From: JAVBSX01 sp031549565
GTDB lineage: Bacteria > Planctomycetota > Planctomycetia > Pirellulales > Thermoguttaceae
NCBI GenBank assembly: GCA_031549565.1
Contig: JAVBPO010000056.1
Location: 1 to 24,087 of the forward strand
Direction: 5' to 3'
DNA length: 24,087 bases
Made by a program: the position numbers and the translations under genes. Shown one piece after another: positions 7,849-13,556 of the stretch (its first letter is position 1; each line of letters opens with the position of its first letter). The notes beneath the pieces are model-generated. The model worked only from the letters and a program-made list of their open reading frames with translations. It did no database searches and was not told where the DNA came from.

Positions 7849-10836
7849 ATGTTTGCCAATCATCATAGATATGTTCGGTTTGCGGTTGTGATACTCTGTG
7901 GAACAATGTTGCTCGGACTCTGGTCCGGTTGCAGTCGATCGCATTATCGCAAAAAAGCGGATAAGGAAGTGTACGCTTTGGTCGACACCGTCGCGAACGA
8001 TTCCCGTTGGCATTTGCGCAACTATTCACTCCAATCGTCGCCCGATTCCCGGTTCTACGACCCGTACAATCCGGATTGCGAACCGATGCCCAACGATGAT
8101 CCGACCGCGCATCGGCTCATGCAACGCGTCGACGGGATGAAAGGGTCCAAAGCGTGGAAAAAGTACGGACGAACACCATACGTCGAAAACCCGTATTGGC
8201 GGCAATATCTTTCCGTCGACGAAAGCGGCGCGATCGTGTTGGACAAGGAAACCGCGGTGCGACTTGCTTTGAAGCATTCGCCGTCGTACCAAACCGCCGA
8301 AGAGGAGCTCTACAAATCCGCTTTGTCCGTTTCGACGCAACGTTATTTTTTCGACGCGAAATTTTATGGCGGCAATTCGCTCTTCTACACCGCCGACGGA
8401 ACTCCGTCGACGACGTTGGAAGATACGACGACTTTGAGCATGACGAAGAATTTCGCCAGTGGAGCGGACATTCTGGTCGGATTGGCCAACACGCTCACTT
8501 GGCAATTTTCCGGCCAGGACTCGTTTTCGTCGCAGTCGGTGTTGAACTTCGCGTTTCTCCAGCCGCTCCTTCGCGGCGGCGGGCGCGCGGTCGCTCTGGA
8601 AAACCTCACGCAGGCGGAGCGGAATTTCCTCGCAAGCGTCCGGCAAATGGCGTATTTCCAGCAAGGGTTTTACGTTTCGACCGTAACGGGAACCGGCGGC
8701 GTCACCGGACCGGGCGGAGCAGGCAGCGCCGGCGGGGGCGGGTATTACGCGCTGCTTTCCGAACAGGTTCGGATCAACAACCAGATGCAGCAGATCGCGT
8801 CGCTGGAAGACACGCTCAACCGAACCACGCAGATGTTCGTCGCGGGCCGACTTCAAAAGAAAGTCGACGTGATCCGCACAAGAATTCAGTTGCTAAGTTC
8901 TCAAAACGATTTGTTGCAGCAGAAGGGGAATTACGAAGGGGCGATCGAAGCGTACCTCCAATCGCTCGGCTTGCCGCCGGATCTGAAAGTTCGGGTCCAG
9001 GATCCGTTGCTGGAACAATTCGAACTCATGTCGCCGACTCTTCGAAAATTGCAGGACGACGTCAACTTGCTCCTGGCGATTTTGCGAGACGAAAATCAAG
9101 CAATACCGGACGAATTACGGGGCCGGATTCCGTATTTCGCATCCCAGTTGCGCAACGAAGTCGAGATCGTCGAAAAAGATCTCGTCTTCCTGGAAAAAAT
9201 GGTTCCGGAACGAATTTCCAATATCGAATTTCTCCAAGACCGTCCGTCCGTCCGCAACGGCGAAGTCGCGGCCGATGTGTGCAGTATTCCCGATTTCCAG
9301 GACCGGCTGCGCTTGGTGCAAAATACGCTCCCGGAAAAGCGAAAGCGGATCGATATGATCATCGAACTGAACGATCTGCTCGCCCCTTATAGCCAGTCGC
9401 AACTGCACGAAATCGTCGACGACGAAAAATTCGACGAAAAAACGTTGTGGATCCTTTACCAGTTAAATCTCATGGATCTGGCACCGATTCTCAGTGAAGA
9501 CATCCGTGGTCGGATCGAAATACCGTATCGGGTGCAACTCGATCCTTTGAACCAAAAGCGACGGGAAACGCAGTTGGAGCTAAACCGTTTGGAAAGCTTC
9601 CTTCCGAGTCTGGGAGAAGCGAAGGCGGACCGCCCTTTGGTGGAACAGAATTACCGTGAATCGGTGGAGAAGATCAATCGACTGCGACAGGAGCTCCAAA
9701 CGATCCTCGCCAAAATCGCCGAAGTCGAGGCGGCCAAGGAGAAAGAGGTGATCCAGCGTATCCACGATTGGGTTGCCGGCGATCGAAAACCTTGGCGATA
9801 CGCTTCCTTCGAGGAAGCCAAGGAAGAACTGCGCAAGGAGCGCGATTTCGGTCATGATTTGATTCGTGTTCCCGATCCTTACCGAACTTGGCTCAACCGG
9901 GTTTCCAACCGTCTTTCGGCGGAATTGAATGATCTGTTGATTCTCCAGGCGCGGGTCCGGCTTGACTCCATTACGTTGACGCCGATTTCCATGTCGGCGG
10001 AAGAAGCGTTTCAGATCGCTTCCGAAAACCGACTCGATTGGATGAATCGCCGAGCCGCGCTGGTCGACGCTTGGCGTCAAATCGAAATCACGTCCAACGC
10101 CCTGCGGGGATACCTCAATTTGAAAGTCGATGGTTCCATCGCGACCGAGGGGAACAATCCATTTAATTTCAGCTCGAAAAACGGTCAAGTGTCCGTCGGC
10201 TTGGTCTGGGATTCGCCGTTGGACCGATTGATTCAGCAAAACGCTTATCGAGCGGCTTTGATCGATTATCAAAGAGCCCGCCGCGCGTATTACACTTACG
10301 TCGACGGGCTTAAAGCGAATTTGCGTTCCGACGTGAGGAACATTCAGGTCAGTCAGCTCGCGTTCGAGATTCAGCGGGAAAGCGTTTTCAGCGCGATCGT
10401 CAACGTCGACTCGGCGATGCTGAACCTGGAAGATCCGAATGAATCGAACGTCAACGCGACCCGCGACGTACTTGACAACTTAACCAGTTTGCTCGAAGCG
10501 CAGAACATGTTCATGTCGACATGGGTCCAATATTTGGAGCAGCGGATGCAGTTCGAGCTTGCGATGGGAACGCTCCGGCTCGATTCGCAGGGAATGTGGA
10601 TCGACACCGGCCCGCTTTACGGCAAGACGCCGGGCAACGGATTCCCCGACGCGCCGATTCCGCAAGAAGGGGGTCCGGCCGTTCCGTATCCGGCGCCGCA
10701 GATACAACAGCCGATTCCGGCCCCGCAAATCGACATGACGCCCCCCCAACCGCCGGGACGCCCCGACGATCTCCCGGAAGGCGCCGGCGAAGCGGACGCG
10801 ATCGGAGAATTGAAACAGTTCGACTTGACGAATTGA
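7849..10836 (+). CDS. TolC-family outer-membrane efflux-like lipoprotein, planctomycete type
   Basis: A 995-aa relative of TolC, which forms the outer-membrane/periplasmic tunnel of efflux and type I secretion systems. The N terminus is a signal peptide ending in LWSGC, a lipobox-like site (imperfect, with Trp at -3), followed by SRSHYRKKADKEVYAL, which I recall from Pirellulales homologues. The two OEP repeats begin near residue 127 (LDKETAVRLALKHSP) and near 712 (MSAEEAFQIASENRLDW). Between them lies a Gly-rich loop (about 278-300) and a ~400-residue charged helical region, so the protein is about twice the usual TolC length. The C terminus (about 940-985) is Pro/Gln-rich. No periplasmic adaptor or inner-membrane pump is adjacent, so the partner and substrate are unknown. 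Confidence 0.88.
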   Translation: MFANHHRYVRFAVVILCGTMLLGLWSGCSRSHYRKKADKEVYALVDTVANDSRWHLRNYSLQSSPDSRFYDPYNPDCEPMPNDDPTAHRLMQRVDGMKGSKAWKKYGRTPYVENPYWRQYLSVDESGAIVLDKETAVRLALKHSPSYQTAEEELYKSALSVSTQRYFFDAKFYGGNSLFYTADGTPSTTLEDTTTLSMTKNFASGADILVGLANTLTWQFSGQDSFSSQSVLNFAFLQPLLRGGGRAVALENLTQAERNFLASVRQMAYFQQGFYVSTVTGTGGVTGPGGAGSAGGGGYYALLSEQVRINNQMQQIASLEDTLNRTTQMFVAGRLQKKVDVIRTRIQLLSSQNDLLQQKGNYEGAIEAYLQSLGLPPDLKVRVQDPLLEQFELMSPTLRKLQDDVNLLLAILRDENQAIPDELRGRIPYFASQLRNEVEIVEKDLVFLEKMVPERISNIEFLQDRPSVRNGEVAADVCSIPDFQDRLRLVQNTLPEKRKRIDMIIELNDLLAPYSQSQLHEIVDDEKFDEKTLWILYQLNLMDLAPILSEDIRGRIEIPYRVQLDPLNQKRRETQLELNRLESFLPSLGEAKADRPLVEQNYRESVEKINRLRQELQTILAKIAEVEAAKEKEVIQRIHDWVAGDRKPWRYASFEEAKEELRKERDFGHDLIRVPDPYRTWLNRVSNRLSAELNDLLILQARVRLDSITLTPISMSAEEAFQIASENRLDWMNRRAALVDAWRQIEITSNALRGYLNLKVDGSIATEGNNPFNFSSKNGQVSVGLVWDSPLDRLIQQNAYRAALIDYQRARRAYYTYVDGLKANLRSDVRNIQVSQLAFEIQRESVFSAIVNVDSAMLNLEDPNESNVNATRDVLDNLTSLLEAQNMFMSTWVQYLEQRMQFELAMGTLRLDSQGMWIDTGPLYGKTPGNGFPDAPIPQEGGPAVPYPAPQIQQPIPAPQIDMTPPQPPGRPDDLPEGAGEADAIGELKQFDLTN

Positions 10837-11028
10837 TTTGTTGTAAGAGTAGTCGGTATAGGTCGCGGTTTCTAGTCAGCAGGGATTATTTCGGGGTTGC
10901 TTCAAATTTCGGGATTTCGTGTCGTTCGGCTTTCAATTTCACTCACAACACGAAGGATGAAATGTTCACGAAGCAACAAGTAGACTCGGTGCCTTTTTAT
11001 TTGTTTGTACTTTCGACACCTTGTGTTG

Positions 11029-11059
11029 TTTTAACGGGCTTCCTTCCGCCCTTGTAAAA
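11029..11059. promoter_or_regulatory. Inverted repeat upstream of the toxin-antitoxin genes
   Basis: TTTTA-AC-GGGC is mirrored by GCCC-TTG-TAAAA around the spacer TTCCTTCC. It ends 42 bp before the first gene of the pair. Its place fits an autoregulatory operator of a toxin-antitoxin operon. It could also act as a weak hairpin after the TolC-like gene, although no T-tract follows on the plus strand. The rest of 10837-11101 shows nothing recognisable. Confidence 0.35.
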
Positions 11060-11101
11060 ACGTGAAAATTTGTCGATAATTGGAACGAAAGGAGAAATGT
11101 T

Positions 11102-11443
11102 ATGTCTGCAAACAAAACCGAAACCGACCTTCTCGCTCCGTTTGAAATCTGGGAGGTCCTGCTCGACAACTCGACGATCAAGTTCCACAAGCCGCTTGTG
11201 ATTCGGCCAGATATTCTTCCGCCAGAAGAGCCGGGCGATCCAATTTACTGGACGGCTGATGTTCCTGATCTTGATATTTCCGCTGTCGGGATTAGCTTGG
11301 AAGAGTTGGGGAGCTGCGTCCGGAGCGATATTCGTATGACCTGGAAACGGATCGTCCAAAAAGGCGACAACGAACTCACGCCAGAGGATCAAGCGACCAA
11401 ACAGCGACTTCTTGATATTGCCGAGGAGGTCAGCAATGGGTAG
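11102..11443 (+). CDS. Putative HicB-like antitoxin
   Basis: A 113-aa acidic protein placed directly before, and overlapping, a HicA-like toxin gene. The start follows a good Shine-Dalgarno (AAAGGAG, 7 bases before ATG). The centre (YWTADVPDLDISAVGISLEE, then a helix) fits the partial ribonuclease-H-like fold of HicB antitoxins, which read 'Y-x-A-x-x-P-D-L-x-x-x-x-x-x-G-x-T-x-E-E-A'. No helix-turn-helix or ribbon-helix-helix DNA-binding tail is evident. The last ~25 residues are charged and helical. By analogy it would bind and neutralise the downstream protein. The assignment rests on context and a weak pattern; the N-terminal 45 residues are not recognised. Confidence 0.55.
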   Translation: MSANKTETDLLAPFEIWEVLLDNSTIKFHKPLVIRPDILPPEEPGDPIYWTADVPDLDISAVGISLEELGSCVRSDIRMTWKRIVQKGDNELTPEDQATKQRLLDIAEEVSNG

Positions 11444-11717
11444 GGTCCGAAAGGGGCGAGACATTGATGTGGCTTTGTGTAAAAAGGGGTTTCGTCGTGA
11501 AATCGACGGCGATCATGTTTGTTATCTTTTGACCGGTTCCAAAGTAAAAACCAAAACGAGCCATGGGGCGATGGGTGATACGATCGGCACCAATTTGATT
11601 TCTCGAATGTCGCGCCAGCTCCATTTGACCAAATCCCAGTTCCTCGACTTCATCGACTGCACGATTTCCGAGGAGGATTATCGGGAAATTCTTCGCAAAC
11701 AGGGCGTCGCGGTTTGA
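11436..11717 (+). CDS. Putative HicA-like mRNA-interferase toxin
   Basis: A 93-aa protein overlapping the preceding gene by 8 bases. I chose ATG 11436 because GAGGAGGT lies 5 bases upstream, although the frame is open further back. HicA toxins are small double-stranded-RNA-binding-fold RNases with one catalytic His. Here the N-terminal helix and KKGF (17-19 region) precede DGDHVCYLL, with H27 in the place expected for the catalytic His, then KTKTSHG (H43). The C-terminal half (SRMSRQLHLTKSQFLDFIDC) is a longer helical tail than classical HicA (about 60-80 aa); I recall this tail from a HicA-annotated subfamily. The coupled, overlapping arrangement supports a toxin-antitoxin pair. Confidence 0.6.
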   Translation: MGRVRKGRDIDVALCKKGFRREIDGDHVCYLLTGSKVKTKTSHGAMGDTIGTNLISRMSRQLHLTKSQFLDFIDCTISEEDYREILRKQGVAV

Positions 11718-11746
11718 TCTTTCGTGGTCTTTTCGCCGCTTTCAAT

Positions 11747-11775
11747 TTGACGCGGTGTTTTCTCTGACCTACACT
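11747..11775 (+). promoter_or_regulatory. Candidate upstream promoter
   Basis: TTGACG and TACACT are separated by 17 bases. Transcription from about 11782 would run into the aromatic-gene leader, or end at the weak GGG/CCC hairpin and T7 run near 11865-11878 to give a short RNA of roughly 95 nt. Confidence 0.4.
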
Positions 11776-11889
11776 TAACGGGGTTTGCGCGGATGCCACA
11801 CGGCGTCGATCCGACTACGCAGGATCATCTTTCCCCGCGGTTTTGTTGCGTCCGTCGGGAAACTGCCCTCGATTTTTTTCATTATCCTC

Positions 11890-11918
11890 TTGACAGAACA
11901 TTTCGGCTTGCATAGAAT
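11890..11918 (+). promoter_or_regulatory. Near-consensus promoter for the DAHP synthase leader
   Basis: TTGACA (11890-11895) and TAGAAT (11913-11918) are separated by exactly 17 bases, one mismatch from the sigma70 consensus overall. Transcription would start near 11925, leaving a ~325-nt leader before the enzyme gene. This places the peptide, the terminators and the enzyme gene in one transcript. Confidence 0.8.
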
Positions 11919-12017
11919 GCCTTGAAGTCGTCGGGGAAGTTGCGTTTTCTTTTGAATTTTTCCCGATGGCCGGACGATAAAACAAACGGAGAGAATGCTC
12001 TTCGTCCTGAAAATACA

Positions 12018-12116
12018 ATGAATCAGTCCTATTACGTCTACGCGTTCAACTTTACCCGGTATTATCGGTATTTTACCGACAATGCTCCGGTCGCGTTGAC
12101 TCGTTCCAAGGACTGA
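12018..12116 (+). CDS. Tyr/Phe-rich leader peptide of an attenuator
   Basis: A 32-codon frame whose product contains YYVYAFNFTRYYRYF at residues 5-19: six Tyr and three Phe in 15 residues. It lies between a strong promoter and two intrinsic terminators upstream of the DAHP synthase-chorismate mutase gene, the classical layout of pheL/trpL-type leader peptides. Such a peptide acts by ribosome stalling on codons for scarce charged tRNAs, not as a product. The start is ATG 12018; an upstream TTG in frame (11922) would fall before or at the transcription start. There is no good Shine-Dalgarno close by, although GGAGAG lies 25 bases upstream ahead of an overlapping 8-codon frame (11995-12021) whose TGA overlaps this ATG, so translational coupling is possible. 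Confidence 0.8.
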   Translation: MNQSYYVYAFNFTRYYRYFTDNAPVALTRSKD

Positions 12117-12199
12117 CCCGTTCCCGATACAAACGAATCCGACAAGCCGCGAGCATTGTGTTGCTCGCGGCTTTTTTTTCGCCCGAAATGAAAAGCCGC
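12079..12199 (+). promoter_or_regulatory. Attenuator antitermination segments
   Basis: Two alternative pairings compete with the terminators. First, ACAATGCTCCGG (12079-12090, inside the leader reading frame just after the Tyr/Phe codons) complements 12147-12159 (CCG, one bulged C, GAGCATTGT), taking up the 5' arm of terminator 1. Second, the freed 3' arm GCGGCTTTT (12167-12175) is the exact complement of AAAAGCCGC (12191-12199), the 5' arm of terminator 2. The two pairings can coexist and would remove both terminators. A small hairpin CGGTA-TTT-TACCG (12066-12078) overlaps the Tyr/Phe codons. These are pairings read by eye; energies were not computed. Confidence 0.6.
12144..12179 (+). terminator. 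Intrinsic terminator 1 of the attenuator
   Basis: A perfect 12-bp stem, AAGCCGCGAGCA (12144-12155) with TGCTCGCGGCTT (12162-12173), loop TTGTGT, runs into eight T residues (12172-12179). It begins 27 bases after the leader-peptide stop and ends 71 bases before the enzyme start. Confidence 0.9.
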
Positions 12200-12219
12200 C
12201 CCTTTGGACGGCTTTTTTT
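12191..12219 (+). terminator. Intrinsic terminator 2 of the attenuator
   Basis: AAAAGCCG (12191-12198) pairs with CGGCTTTT (12209-12216). CC/GG pairs extend the stem past one C-A mismatch, and a seven-T tract follows (12213-12219). It lies only 11 bases after terminator 1 and 31 bases before the enzyme start. Confidence 0.8.
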
Positions 12220-12250
12220 ATTGACTTTAACGATTCACGCCCTCACTCCC

Positions 12251-13318
12251 ATGGACTTACAACCTCTTGCCCTCCCCTTGGAAGAAACCCGAAGTCTGAC
12301 GCTGATCGCCGGTCCTTGTAGCGCCGAATCGGAAGAACAGGTTCTGGAAACCGCTCGTCGTCTCGCCTGTCGCGGCGTCAAAGTCTTCCGCGCCGGAATT
12401 TGGAAACCGCGTACCAAGCCGGGCGGATTCGAAGGAATCGGAATCGAAGGGCTCTCTTGGTTGCAACGCGTGAAACGGGAAACCGGGATGATGATCGCAA
12501 CGGAAGTCGCGACCGAAGAACACGTTCGACAGGCGATCAGAGCGGGAATCGATCTTCTCTGGATCGGAGCCCGAACGACCGTTAATCCGTTCGCGGTTCA
12601 GGAAATCGCCGACGCTCTTCGCGGACACGACCTACCCGTTTTGGTGAAGAATCCGGTCAATCCCGACTTGGAACTTTGGATCGGAGCGATCGAGCGTCTG
12701 CATCGGGTTGGAATTCGCCGAATCGGGGCGATACACCGCGGCTTCAGTTCCGCCGACAAGACGGTCTACCGCAACGCTCCGCTTTGGGAGATTCCCCGGG
12801 AACTGCGGCGTCGTATTCCGAATTTGCCGATTCTTTGCGATCCAAGCCATATCGGTGGAAAGCGGGAACTGATCGAGCCGCTTTCGCAAAAAGCGGTCAG
12901 TCGCGGATACGACGGCCTTCTTATAGAAACCCACAGTAGTCCCGAACAGGCTTGGAGCGACGCCGCCCAACAGATTACGCCGGAAGAAATGCAAACGATC
13001 GTGGAACGACTTTCGACGGACCGAACCGAAAACGAATCGGAAAACCTCGAAGAATTACGGCAACGGATCGACCTGATCGACGAGCAACTCTTGGAGCTTC
13101 TTTCCCGTCGGATGCGTATTTCCGGAGAAATCGGGGCCTATAAACGGGAAAACGGTCTTTCTGTCGTCCAACCGACCCGCTACGGTGAAATCCTGGAAAA
13201 ACGAATCTCGCTCGGCGTTTCGCTGGATCTGAGCCCTCGGTTCGTCAAAGAAATCCTCAGCGAAATCCACGACGAATCAGTCCGACGGCAAACGGTTTCT
13301 ACCGTCGGGTGCGGTTGA
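12251..13318 (+). CDS. aroF: DAHP synthase-chorismate mutase fusion (3-deoxy-7-phosphoheptulonate synthase / AroQ)
   Basis: A 355-aa bifunctional enzyme. The N-terminal ~250 residues condense phosphoenolpyruvate and erythrose-4-phosphate to DAHP, the first step of the shikimate pathway; motifs are GPCSAES (metal-binding C23), KPRTKPGGF (52-60), KNP (133-135) and CDPSHIGGKR (196-204). The C-terminal part (about 265-347) is an AroQ-type chorismate mutase, with LRQRIDLIDEQLLELLSRRM and YKRENG, which converts chorismate to prephenate on the way to Phe and Tyr. This order matches DAHP synthase-chorismate mutase fusions of Bacteroidetes type. I chose ATG 12251 because the longer open frame would begin inside terminator 1. 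No Shine-Dalgarno is visible. The Tyr/Phe-rich leader suits the product amino acids. Confidence 0.93.
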   Translation: MDLQPLALPLEETRSLTLIAGPCSAESEEQVLETARRLACRGVKVFRAGIWKPRTKPGGFEGIGIEGLSWLQRVKRETGMMIATEVATEEHVRQAIRAGIDLLWIGARTTVNPFAVQEIADALRGHDLPVLVKNPVNPDLELWIGAIERLHRVGIRRIGAIHRGFSSADKTVYRNAPLWEIPRELRRRIPNLPILCDPSHIGGKRELIEPLSQKAVSRGYDGLLIETHSSPEQAWSDAAQQITPEEMQTIVERLSTDRTENESENLEELRQRIDLIDEQLLELLSRRMRISGEIGAYKRENGLSVVQPTRYGEILEKRISLGVSLDLSPRFVKEILSEIHDESVRRQTVSTVGCG

Positions 13319-13442
13319 GACACCATGAGTAATTGACGCTTCGAATCAGAGCAGTACAGGGGCGCGAAACGGCGTCGAACGCGGATCGAATGGCAACGCT
13401 CTCAGCGTCTTTGCGGTTCTCTCCGACAGAATCAAGGGGCGG

Positions 13443-13471
13443 TTGCGTGTCGTTGGGAAAAACGGTAAAAT
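13443..13471 (+). promoter_or_regulatory. Candidate promoter for the TPR protein gene
   Basis: TTGCGT and TAAAAT are separated by 17 bases. The implied start near 13478 lies about 80 bp before the chosen ATG at 13557 and supports that start over the longer frame that overlaps the promoter. Confidence 0.45.
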
Positions 13472-13556
13472 GCGCTGCCCGTTTTGTTCCGAGGGATTTT
13501 TAGCAGCTCAATTCTTTCCTTCCCTCCTCCTTTTCCCACCTTCCCCACGATATTTC

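Larger units (their letters stand above)
11718..12017. other. Intergenic and leader region with two promoters
   Basis: This stretch after the toxin gene has no supported protein gene. It holds two well-formed sigma70-type promoters, described separately, and the untranslated start of the aromatic-gene leader. A 40-codon frame from 11792 exists between the promoters but has no ribosome-binding site or recognisable product. Confidence 0.5.

Noticed and set aside
7378..8013. 211-codon minus-strand frame across the divergent intergenic region
   Set aside because: No recognisable protein, it overlaps the TolC-like gene antisense, and a consensus promoter for another gene lies inside it.
8154..9392. 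412-codon plus-strand frame inside the TolC-like gene
   Set aside because: Arg-rich alternative-frame translation with no domain; the TolC-like frame is clearly the real one.
11922..12017. Leader frame starting at TTG 11922
   Set aside because: The TTG lies before or at the expected transcription start, so it would not be translated from the main promoter.
12158..12250. Upstream extension of the DAHP synthase reading frame
   Set aside because: The extension would start in the loop of terminator 1 and encode an unrelated hydrophobic stretch; family N termini fit ATG 12251.
13443..13556. Upstream extension of the TPR protein frame
   Set aside because: It overlaps a promoter candidate and would bury a motif that normally sits at the N terminus.
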